DNA of 64,000 nt, taken from NCBI GenBank assembly GCA_965205545.1, contig OZ242170.1:1922001-1986000 (forward strand), given 5' to 3'. The position numbers were made by a program, and so were the translations under genes. Shown one piece after another: positions 27,452 through 35,262 of this stretch. Every line of letters starts with the position of its first letter. Position 1 is the first letter of the stretch. This DNA comes from Bin55 sp965205545. Its GTDB lineage: Bacteria > Pseudomonadota > Gammaproteobacteria > Pseudomonadales > Azotimanducaceae. The notes beneath the pieces were generated by a model. That model was given only the letters and a program-made list of their open reading frames with translations. It made no database searches and had not been told where the DNA came from.

Positions 27452-28833
27452 TGAAAGACGCTTTGCTGCGAACGACTGCGGTATTGCAATAGGCAGGGCA
27501 ATCTCGGCCCGGTCACCCAGCTGCCGTAGTTCGGAGAGGGAAATGGAGCGTCGAGGGAGAATTCGAACCGGTCCAGCAGAGCGGTCCAGAGCGCTTTGAT
27601 CTGCAGAATGGCGAAGTTCTTGCCCATGCAGCGGTGCTTGCCACCACCGAAGCCGATCAATCCCTGCATGTCTTCGTTTAGGGGAGACATGAATCGATCG
27701 GGATTGAACCGATCCGAGTCCGAAAACAAGTGCTCGAGTCGATGCGATACCGCGGGAGAAACAACCGCCATCGTATTTTCGGGAACGACAAGGTTGCGAT
27801 ACTTCAGTGGCCTCATCACTTTGCGGATGAGAAGTATCAACGGGGGATGCAGCCGTTCGCATTCTCGCACGGCGTTTTCCAGTGCTTGCTGATGTCTGAG
27901 ACCGGCGAGACTCATCTCGCCTTCTGCCTTGTAGACTTCCTGCATCTCCTCCCTCACCCGATTGAGGTAGGTTTCATCCCTTGCCAGCTCTAGACCCGTC
28001 CACGTGGCGAGCACTGCGCTAGTGTGCTGACCAGCAAACAGTGCTGTAACCAAGATGCCAGTAATCTCGTCAACGGTAAGTTTCCGGCCATCTTTGTAGT
28101 GCGCTTTCATGAGCGTTTGCATGAAGCTCTCGGACTGGGTCTCGATGTCGCGATGCTCAGCCATGACACGTGTGAAGATCTCCGTGATCTGTCTTCGCGC
28201 CTTATCCCGTCGCCTATGTGCGGGAATCGGGATTCTGGGGAAGAAGAAGCCGATCGTGTTTATGCCATTTTGGAGTTCGTGATACGCCTCGGCAAACTCG
28301 GCGTCCACCTCTTGCCGAATTTCCTCTCCCAAGAAGCAGCGACTCGCAATGTTCACGGTTAGCTCATTCATCGCCACGGGAAGATCGAGCTTGCCTTCTG
28401 TGCCCATCCGATCTGCAAATCTACTCGCTTCGTCGTACATGATCGCGACATAGCGCCGCATCGCGGATTCGCGCAGGGCTGGGAACAGGAATCCCAGCTG
28501 CTCGGTCATGATTTCCGGAGCGACGTCGTATGCCACTCCCTTCCCAAATATAGGAACCGTAAACTGGTAGACGGATTTGGGATCAAGTTGATCGTCAGGA
28601 GCTTTGAAGTACGCCTCGTGAGCTTCCAAACCACTGAATAGGACAAAGTCGCACGGCCCAATTCGAAAGCGATACAAGTCGCCGTGATCCCTGCAACCGC
28701 GCAGCAGCAGAGCGACTGGGTCCTTTTGGAATTCGGTCAGGTGACCAAGCAGCGGCAATCCACCAGCCAATTCAGGAACCTTATCTCCGTCAATTGGATG
28801 CGTGGTGCTTATGTCGTGAATTTGATCCGTCAT
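27448..28833 (-). CDS. cyp51: Sterol 14-alpha-demethylase, cytochrome P450 CYP51
   Basis: A 461-residue P450 with both CYP51 hallmarks: B'-helix/BC-loop motif YQFTVPIFGKGVAYD (89-103) and I-helix FAGQHTS (GQHTS at 268-272). The ExxR is in RECERLHPP, and the haem loop FGGGKHRCMG carries the thiolate Cys402. It removes the C-14 methyl of a C30 sterol by three oxygenations, leaving a delta14 double bond for the neighbouring reductase. The ATG lies eight bases after the reductase stop with a GAGAAG Shine-Dalgarno. A longer frame to 28920 would overlap that gene. There is no N-terminal membrane helix, as in other bacterial CYP51s. A ferredoxin partner is not encoded here. Confidence 0.95.
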   Translation of the reverse strand: MTDQIHDISTTHPIDGDKVPELAGGLPLLGHLTEFQKDPVALLLRGCRDHGDLYRFRIGPCDFVLFSGLEAHEAYFKAPDDQLDPKSVYQFTVPIFGKGVAYDVAPEIMTEQLGFLFPALRESAMRRYVAIMYDEASRFADRMGTEGKLDLPVAMNELTVNIASRCFLGEEIRQEVDAEFAEAYHELQNGINTIGFFFPRIPIPAHRRRDKARRQITEIFTRVMAEHRDIETQSESFMQTLMKAHYKDGRKLTVDEITGILVTALFAGQHTSAVLATWTGLELARDETYLNRVREEMQEVYKAEGEMSLAGLRHQQALENAVRECERLHPPLILLIRKVMRPLKYRNLVVPENTMAVVSPAVSHRLEHLFSDSDRFNPDRFMSPLNEDMQGLIGFGGGKHRCMGKNFAILQIKALWTALLDRFEFSLDAPFPSPNYGSWVTGPRLPCLLQYRSRSQQSVFH

Positions 28834-28841
28834 CGTTCTTC

Positions 28842-29909
28842 TCAATGGACGAAGGGAATCATCGAAAATCGTGCGCGTTCCACGTACCGATCCCACAGCT
28901 CGCCATACTTGGCGCGGCATCTTCGATCATCTCGCCACGACCTGTGCACTAGCAACCCGATTAGCCAGACCAGTAAGAGGTAGGGAATCCAGGATTCGAA
29001 ACCAATCGTAAGAACAAACGCCACATACACGCAAATCTCGCCTGTGTAGTTGAGGTGCCGGCCAATGCCCCAAAATCCCGATATCAGCAATCGCCCGTCC
29101 AGTGTTTCTGCTGGCCGACCCCAAATCTTCGCGCCCTTATCCTGTTTGAAGCGATGCTTCTGCTCGTTGGCGCCTCTGAACAGCCAGAAACCGAACATAT
29201 ACAGTACCACTAGGGCTATTACGAAAGGCAGCGAAAGATCTCCTTCCGCGTGAACCAATGTCCACCCGGCAATGCAGTAGAAAAACGGCACCAGCACAAA
29301 GTTTCCCCACACCAGCATCCATCCGAAGCGTTCGCTGACAATGTCCCACGTATGCACCATCCCGTACTCGAACTGAAAGTAATTGAGTATGTAGACGAAG
29401 GTGAAAATCTGATAGAGCAGCATGGCAGTCGAAAGCTGGCCGTCAGCCTCGAATTGCACGACCGCGAACGAGATGTTGAATAAGGCAAGCGCGATCAATG
29501 AAGGGCGATAGCTAAAGAACTTCAGATCAACTCCCAGCCACACGGGATTGAGGTCGCGACCGAAGAAAAATCCGTGCAAAAATCCTTTTGGCTCGCCAGA
29601 ACCGCGTGAGCCTCGCCAATACAGCCAGCCCGTGAGAACAAAGGCAAGTACGTTGGCCCATATGAACAGAGCGACGAAGTGGTTGTAGAGGAACACAAGC
29701 GAAAACCAATCCATGATTTGGCCAATCCCTACCACGAGAATCGTGATAAGAAACAGAACTAGGCCGTTCAATTTGAAGATTCTTGGAGAACCTGAATCGT
29801 CCTTCAGCGCAACTCTGCGTCCAGGTAGTAACTTGGATCCTATGAAGAGAGCAATGACGAACCCAAGCAATGCCGCCAGCGATTGGAGGATTGAGCTGCT
29901 AGTTAGCAT
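28842..29909 (-). CDS. Delta14-sterol reductase (ERG24/ERG4 family)
   Basis: A 355-residue membrane protein with about eight to nine hydrophobic segments. The family signatures are near the C-terminus: GFWGIGRHLNYTGEI, then RRCRAKYGELWDRYVERA, ending MIPFVH. GRDLNP is also present in the central region. The family uses NADPH to reduce sterol double bonds. Placement directly before CYP51, whose product carries a delta14 bond, supports delta14 rather than delta7 or delta24(28) specificity. The start is twelve bases after the Rieske gene stop, with a GGCAAGTGAG purine-rich leader. Confidence 0.9.
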   Translation of the reverse strand: MLTSSSILQSLAALLGFVIALFIGSKLLPGRRVALKDDSGSPRIFKLNGLVLFLITILVVGIGQIMDWFSLVFLYNHFVALFIWANVLAFVLTGWLYWRGSRGSGEPKGFLHGFFFGRDLNPVWLGVDLKFFSYRPSLIALALFNISFAVVQFEADGQLSTAMLLYQIFTFVYILNYFQFEYGMVHTWDIVSERFGWMLVWGNFVLVPFFYCIAGWTLVHAEGDLSLPFVIALVVLYMFGFWLFRGANEQKHRFKQDKGAKIWGRPAETLDGRLLISGFWGIGRHLNYTGEICVYVAFVLTIGFESWIPYLLLVWLIGLLVHRSWRDDRRCRAKYGELWDRYVERARFSMIPFVH

Positions 29910-29921
29910 TGCTCACTTGCC

Positions 29922-31022
29922 TCAGGATCTTGCGATCGTTACAGCCTTCTCTTCACGCTCCAAGCATTCGCGCCACTTTCGCACAGTTAGCGTCTGGAAG
30001 GCATTTACTGCGGGATTCAGTTCTACCGGCGGCGCATCCCAATGCTGCTCGTAGGCCGTCTGCTCCGCCTCGACCGCGAACCTATCCTGATCAAGCAGAG
30101 GGGCGATCAGAAAGTGATTGGAAACCGACATGACCATTTTCATCGCGAAACGCGGAATTCGCACTGGCAACAGCGGAATCTTCAACGACTTGAAATAGAA
30201 CAGGAAGAAACAGCGGGTTGTCCTTTCGTCGATTGGAAGCACAAATAGCCAGTGCTTGATCCAGTCGTCTGTGTTGGACCACTGGTATGGATACTCGTAG
30301 CAAAGCTCTATGTGGCTGGTGTCTATCTTGTCATGTTCGACAAACCGGCCAGATATGCGGCCTCGACCAACCTGTGAGTCGTACGCGACATGGACACTGT
30401 CATCAATCGTTTCGCACCTTGTTAGATCAGCGCCTTCGAATGGTTTGTAGCGTCTGTGCAAGTGAGCATGCGTGAAGTCGCTGACATTGTCAATCACCAT
30501 CGAATGGTGTGCCGCCCAAGTGAAAACCAGTGGCACGCAAGCCCAAGGCTTCGGACTTTCGAGTTCTGGGATGTCTGGAATCTGTCGCCGTTCCGCCTCG
30601 TCGGGGTCGCCTGGAAACAGCCAGACCAATCCGTAGCGAAGCTTGACCGGATATCTCCGCAATGTCAGTTTGGGAAATCCGCGTCCGAATCGATCGTGCG
30701 GAATCTCAACGCACTTACCGTCTCCGTCGTATTGCCATCCGTGATATGCACACACTAGGCGACAATCGTCGACGCTGCCGAGCGAGAGCTTTATCTGCCT
30801 ATGCGCACAACGGTTCTCGACTGCATGGAATGATCCGCTCTTTGTACGAAAGAGCGCAATGGAATGCTTCCAGAAGACAATCTCGGTGACGGTTTCCGGC
30901 TTGACATTGCGCACTTCTTCGACGGCATACCAGTGATTCGGGTCCAATCCCGTAGCGCGCGCTTGCTGACGCAAACGTTTGGCGTCTTCAAATGTGGGTG
31001 GCGAATTCGATTTCAAGCTCAT
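29922..31022 (-). CDS. sdmA: Rieske non-haem iron oxygenase, SdmA-like sterol C-4 demethylase
   Basis: A 366-residue Rieske oxygenase. The [2Fe-2S] cluster ligands are in CAH (Cys72, His74) and CAYH (Cys91, His94). The mononuclear iron site is DNVSDFTHAHLH (Asp182, His185, His189). In Methylococcus capsulatus, SdmA oxidises a C-4 methyl of the sterol to a carboxylate, replacing the eukaryotic ERG25. The gene starts within the stop of sdmB (ATGA overlap), matching the joint action of the two enzymes. A longer frame to 31217 would run through sdmB and is rejected. No reductase component is encoded nearby. Assignment to SdmA rather than another steroid Rieske oxygenase rests on motifs plus context. 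Confidence 0.88.
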   Translation of the reverse strand: MSLKSNSPPTFEDAKRLRQQARATGLDPNHWYAVEEVRNVKPETVTEIVFWKHSIALFRTKSGSFHAVENRCAHRQIKLSLGSVDDCRLVCAYHGWQYDGDGKCVEIPHDRFGRGFPKLTLRRYPVKLRYGLVWLFPGDPDEAERRQIPDIPELESPKPWACVPLVFTWAAHHSMVIDNVSDFTHAHLHRRYKPFEGADLTRCETIDDSVHVAYDSQVGRGRISGRFVEHDKIDTSHIELCYEYPYQWSNTDDWIKHWLFVLPIDERTTRCFFLFYFKSLKIPLLPVRIPRFAMKMVMSVSNHFLIAPLLDQDRFAVEAEQTAYEQHWDAPPVELNPAVNAFQTLTVRKWRECLEREEKAVTIARS

Positions 31023-32167
31023 GATGGTGTCGGGATTGCATCCATGGTGCGTTCTTCCTGAACTGCGGAGAGTGGCGGCGCTGGCGGCTTCGCGCGCGGA
31101 TTCGTGATCGAGCCTCGAGCATAGTGAAATGCATATGCTTCCTGTACAGCCTCGCGAATGCTGGTTGGTTGATAACCGAGTTCTCGTTTTGCCTTGTCGA
31201 TGTTGGCGTGCCGGCACTTCTTGAGTAACCGAATGGCACCCGGAGTGAATCGTTGCGGAAAGTCAGGATGAAATCGGCTCAAGTAAAAGCTTGCCACTTC
31301 GGAAAGAACGTACATGATAGGTGTAGGAATGCGGCGTCTCGGACGTGGTATGCCGGACACTTCTTCGTAAAGGTCCAAAATGTCCGATATTGTCTTGTAC
31401 TCGCTAGCAAAAATGTATTTTTGGCCTGTCCGGCCGCGAACCATGCACAGCAGGTGACCTTCGACGATGTCCCGCGCCGCGACGAACGCAAATCCGCCAT
31501 CTACGTACGCACGCACCTTTCCACTGGTGTACAGACAGAGCGTGCGGCCCAATCTCGATGGCAAATAGTCGGCACCGCCGACTACGGCGCAGCACGTCGC
31601 AATGACGACGTCTTGACCAAGCGCTACTGCCCTGAGACACTCATGCTCTACCAGTACCTTGCTGCGCTCGTAGGGCATGGTTCGCTCCATGGGGTAGAAC
31701 TGCATGGTTTCGTCGCTCGGAGCAGAGGGATTATCCAGGTCGTACCCGACAGCACTGAACGATCCCGTAACCACGACCCTGCCCGCGTTTGTCTCGCGCG
31801 CTGCCTGGAGCACATTGCGCGTTCCAAGGACATTGCACTCATACACGTCTCGCTTATGGGCGTGATTGCCGTCGATCGTCGAAATCTTGGCCGCACAATG
31901 GTAGACGGTCTGACATCCTTCTAGCGCTTGGCGAGTTGAGTCAAGATCCCGAATGTCGGCATAGGCCCTTTCCACGTCAAGTCCATCCAATGCTTCGTTC
32001 TTGCATTCGGGCTGCAAGAGCACTCTTACGCGAACTCCATCGTGGATTAGTCGACTTACGAGGTTTGCACCGACATGACCTGACGATCCCGTTACAAGAA
32101 CTGGCGCAGTAGAGGATTCTGGAGTATCCAAACCTGAATCTCTTCGTTGATCGATTTCGTTTGCCAC
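31019..32167 (-). CDS. sdmB: NAD(P)-dependent sterol 4-carboxylate 3-dehydrogenase, SdmB-like
   Basis: A 382-residue extended short-chain dehydrogenase of the 3-beta-HSD/NSDHL type. The nucleotide motif GSSGHVG is at residues 27-33, and the catalytic tyrosine and lysine are in PYERSK (Tyr166, Lys170). It should oxidise the 3-hydroxyl of the 4-carboxysterol made by SdmA, with decarboxylation, leaving a 3-ketone. In bacteria the C-4 pair is thought to act with an additional 3-keto reductase, which I do not see here. It is 54 bases after the reductase-kinase fusion and translationally coupled to sdmA. Confidence 0.87.
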   Translation of the reverse strand: MANEIDQRRDSGLDTPESSTAPVLVTGSSGHVGANLVSRLIHDGVRVRVLLQPECKNEALDGLDVERAYADIRDLDSTRQALEGCQTVYHCAAKISTIDGNHAHKRDVYECNVLGTRNVLQAARETNAGRVVVTGSFSAVGYDLDNPSAPSDETMQFYPMERTMPYERSKVLVEHECLRAVALGQDVVIATCCAVVGGADYLPSRLGRTLCLYTSGKVRAYVDGGFAFVAARDIVEGHLLCMVRGRTGQKYIFASEYKTISDILDLYEEVSGIPRPRRRIPTPIMYVLSEVASFYLSRFHPDFPQRFTPGAIRLLKKCRHANIDKAKRELGYQPTSIREAVQEAYAFHYARGSITNPRAKPPAPPLSAVQEERTMDAIPTPS

Positions 32168-32221
32168 GCGTGCCGCTAATTGCGGATGCTCAGTCCCGTG
32201 TAAATTGTGGCGACGCCGAGC

Positions 32222-34516
32222 CTAAGCCGCATTGTCAGAGCCGACTTCAAAAGCGAACGCCTCGTAGCCCATCGCCTCGATGCCCGAGACCACCGAATCT
32301 GATCCACCGGGGCAGAGCGCCACTATCGAGCCGCCTCCGCCGCCGCCCGTTAGCTTCGCGCCAACTGCGCCGCGACGGCGTGCAACTTCCACGATTTCTT
32401 CAATCTCCCTCGTCGAGACCTGCAATGCGTTGAGAAAGCCATGGGATAGGTTCATTAGTTCGCCAAGTTCATTGAACGCTCCGTCTCGAGAAGCCTCCAC
32501 AGCTGCCAGTGTCAACGAGTCAATCTGATCGAAGATATTCTCGTAGCGTGCTTTGTTGCTACGCCAAGATCGGGCTACTTGTGCCACGGTTCGGGCAGTA
32601 AGACTTTCTTTGCCAGTTTGGGCGACCACCAGCGGCAGAGGTCTTGACAAGTAGACATCCTCGAACGACGACTGCCCATTATTGCCTGGACCGCGAAACA
32701 AAATCGGCTTCCCGTAGGTAGCCACTGTGTTGTCTACACCAGAAGGCGTACCGTGGGCAGACCGCTCGCAATCGAAGGCGAATTCGTTGACGCGACGGTC
32801 ATCGAGTCCCAAAGAGAAATGGGAGTCAAAGGCTCGAATTACGCTCACGGCAAGAGCGGCAGACCCGCCCAATCCGACGGCTCGAGGCACGTTCGGAAAA
32901 ACTTCGATCTTCATCGACCGATTGGTGAGTTCCAATCGTTGCAGCAATAGCGCAAGGATGCCTGCTACCCCTGCTGGATGTTCGCTCAGAGGAGGTATTC
33001 GCTGCTCGACTCCCCAACGCGGAATTAGGAGCTCAACACCGTCTTTGGCATCGACGACGCGAGCCTCCACAGCCAGGGGAACCGGCGCCGCCAACGCGGA
33101 ACGTCCGTAGACAACGGCGTGCTCACCCAAGAGAATCACCTTTCCACACGCAGAACTCCGAGGCTCGGTCCCGTCTATTTGAACGCTTCGCTTCATCGTC
33201 ATTCGGCGAACGATTCTTTCCGCATTCCAAACTTTAATCTGGCCACTTTCGATCAGTGCATCAACAACCTCGTCAAAAATTGCCCTTGGAACGTTTGCAG
33301 TCGATGCAACACTGCGCGCATGCAACGTCATGTGGTTTTGCTGGATTCCCGCAGTAGTCAATGACCGCAACGCAGCGTAGTTCTGTGCCAATCCGACAGC
33401 CCCAATAATTCCGGCCAGCTCGGATGCATTTGGATTTCCCAGAAGGCGATGGTTGAGACCAACCGATGGATTAGTCTCGAGCGAGCCCCCAACCGTACCC
33501 ACTTTCATGGGCATCTCAATTTCGCCACTCAGGTCACCGTCGTCGGCTACGTACCAGCGTGTCAAGGCGCGATAGTGCCCGGTTCTAGCCGCATAGGCGT
33601 GTGCCGCCGCCTCGATTGCTCGAAAGTCATTGCCGGTCGCAATTGCAATGGCGTCTACGCCATTCATGATGCCTTTGTTGTGCGTGGTAGCCCTGTATGG
33701 ATCGACAAGGGCCAAGTCGTTGGCGAGCACAATCCCGTCGCGTACTTCTTCTCCAGAATAGCCCTTCATCGCGAGGTTTTGGACCGGAATGTTGACGCGC
33801 GCCCGAACCAGAGCACGATCGGTCAAATTTGAAAGAATTCGCAGAAAGACGCTGCCACCTGCGATGCCCTCAACGAAGCTCGCCACTCCTTCGCACATGC
33901 TGTTGACTATATTGGCACCCATCGCATCTCTAGTGTCGACGAGCAAATGCAGCACCAGCATGTCGCGTTGGGGAGCACCGTCAGCGCCGCCTTCGGGGGC
34001 ACGATGGTGAAACACTTCAATGCTCTGTGCCCCGCCTCCTCTAGCCACCATCTTAGGATGCAAGCTATTCGCTAGATTGACAATTTCGTCCTCATGATCG
34101 AGCAACGCCGTTTTCGCTGCCTCAACGTCGTCTGGGTCCACAATCTGCACTTGGCCAATTAGTACCGGGTCCGACACTTCGGTGCGGTAGCCACCTGACA
34201 AACGGGCTGTCCGGGCGGCGCCAGACAAACCAGCAACGATGGAAGGTTCCTCGACCGAGAGCGGAACAATTACTTCGCGTCCATCGACGAGAAAATTGAG
34301 CCCAAGACCAAGCGGCAAGCCAAAAACGCCAACCACGTTCTCGATCATCTTGTCAGCAACGTGGCACTTCAGAGTGTGAGAGCCGTGTTCCAGAGCTAAG
34401 AGGTCTTCCTCCGTCAAGTTGGTGTGTGCACGAAGCGCTTCAATTCGAGCGCTGACTCCCAGCTTGAAGAAGTTGGGGATGCGCGAGCTCTGATTAAATG
34501 CAGGATCTGCTGCCAT
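32222..34516 (-). CDS. Fused HMG-CoA reductase (class II)-mevalonate kinase
   Basis: A continuous 764-residue frame with two consecutive mevalonate enzymes. Residues 1-430 are class II HMG-CoA reductase: catalytic Glu in EEPSIVAG (Glu90), DAMGANIVN, lysine in THNKGIMNG (Lys281), and His395 in NHMTLHAR. Residues about 455-764 are a GHMP-family mevalonate kinase: GKVILLGEHAVVYG (458-471), phosphate loop GLGGSAA (548-554, usually GLGSSAA), SGVDN with the likely base Asp595, and KLTGGGGGGSIVAL. The junction has only about 20 residues of linker. The ATG follows the isomerase stop by 128 bases; a longer upstream frame overlaps that gene. It makes phosphomevalonate from HMG-CoA. The next two enzymes are not in the window. 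Confidence 0.93.
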   Translation of the reverse strand: MAADPAFNQSSRIPNFFKLGVSARIEALRAHTNLTEEDLLALEHGSHTLKCHVADKMIENVVGVFGLPLGLGLNFLVDGREVIVPLSVEEPSIVAGLSGAARTARLSGGYRTEVSDPVLIGQVQIVDPDDVEAAKTALLDHEDEIVNLANSLHPKMVARGGGAQSIEVFHHRAPEGGADGAPQRDMLVLHLLVDTRDAMGANIVNSMCEGVASFVEGIAGGSVFLRILSNLTDRALVRARVNIPVQNLAMKGYSGEEVRDGIVLANDLALVDPYRATTHNKGIMNGVDAIAIATGNDFRAIEAAAHAYAARTGHYRALTRWYVADDGDLSGEIEMPMKVGTVGGSLETNPSVGLNHRLLGNPNASELAGIIGAVGLAQNYAALRSLTTAGIQQNHMTLHARSVASTANVPRAIFDEVVDALIESGQIKVWNAERIVRRMTMKRSVQIDGTEPRSSACGKVILLGEHAVVYGRSALAAPVPLAVEARVVDAKDGVELLIPRWGVEQRIPPLSEHPAGVAGILALLLQRLELTNRSMKIEVFPNVPRAVGLGGSAALAVSVIRAFDSHFSLGLDDRRVNEFAFDCERSAHGTPSGVDNTVATYGKPILFRGPGNNGQSSFEDVYLSRPLPLVVAQTGKESLTARTVAQVARSWRSNKARYENIFDQIDSLTLAAVEASRDGAFNELGELMNLSHGFLNALQVSTREIEEIVEVARRRGAVGAKLTGGGGGGSIVALCPGGSDSVVSGIEAMGYEAFAFEVGSDNAA

Positions 34517-34644
34517 GCTGGTATTCGTCCTTGGGTGGAATCCGTCAACACGCCGTTTGGTTGCACATTCTACTAGGTTGATCGAAATTTGAACTGATCT
34601 GCAGCCGTGTTGTATCGGGCTGCATAAGCTATTGATTTGTGTTG

Positions 34645-35226
34645 CTATTCCGCTCTCAAAGACTGGATTTGATTGCGAAATTCTGTCCGCATCCGCTTCC
34701 ATTCGATCTGCAACCATGGAGTGTAGGTCACGGAGTCGTTCTTGATTTCTTTGTCGAGGTCGCGGGGAGCTATCCACCGCCATTCTGCGATTTCAGTTGC
34801 ATTGACGTTCGGCTCAAGCGTGGTTTGACTCACGAATACAGAACAGAGTTCAAACTCCGACCCCAAAGCTAAATAAGTTGCCCTGTAGCGAAATTTGAAT
34901 AGAAAGTCCGGAATAACGGAGAGTCCCAACTCCTCTTTAGCGCGGCGAACAACGGCATTTTCGATAATTTCGCCGTTTCGCGGATGGGAGCAGCAACCAT
35001 TCGACCAATACCCCGGCCACAGTCGTTTGTCCGGATGCCTACGTTGAATTAGGGTTTCGCCCTGCGGATTGAAGACGAAAAGCGAGAACGCACGATGCAA
35101 CCTACCGTCTCCATCATGACAGGCGGCTTTGTCGAGAGTTCCAATTTGTCGGTCCTCAGCGTCAACGAGGATCAGAGGCTCGTCTTCGCTTGAGACTATT
35201 TCAGACCGTGTCGAGTCGTTCACCAA
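34645..35226 (-). CDS. idi: Isopentenyl-diphosphate delta-isomerase, type I (Nudix)
   Basis: A 193-residue enzyme interconverting IPP and DMAPP. Diagnostic motifs: YWSNGCCSHPRNGE with the catalytic Cys, the Nudix-like VVRRAKEELGL, and a conserved EIAEWRW with the catalytic Glu region. Starts available are TTG at 35226 and GTG at 35223; neither has a strong Shine-Dalgarno, and TATACT lies just upstream. It follows the DUF2779 gene stop by 36 bases on the same strand and is the first isoprenoid gene of the minus-strand sterol operon. An isomerase is obligatory when IPP is made by the mevalonate route, which agrees with the neighbouring reductase-kinase fusion. Confidence 0.93.
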   Translation of the reverse strand: MVNDSTRSEIVSSEDEPLILVDAEDRQIGTLDKAACHDGDGRLHRAFSLFVFNPQGETLIQRRHPDKRLWPGYWSNGCCSHPRNGEIIENAVVRRAKEELGLSVIPDFLFKFRYRATYLALGSEFELCSVFVSQTTLEPNVNATEIAEWRWIAPRDLDKEIKNDSVTYTPWLQIEWKRMRTEFRNQIQSLRAE

Positions 35227-35262
35227 AAAAGTATAGACAAACGGAGAATTTTTCGATATTTC

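Noticed and set aside
31253..31924. Plus-strand 223-residue frame antisense to the SdmB-like gene
   Set aside because: The reverse frame has intact dehydrogenase motifs and tight operon spacing.
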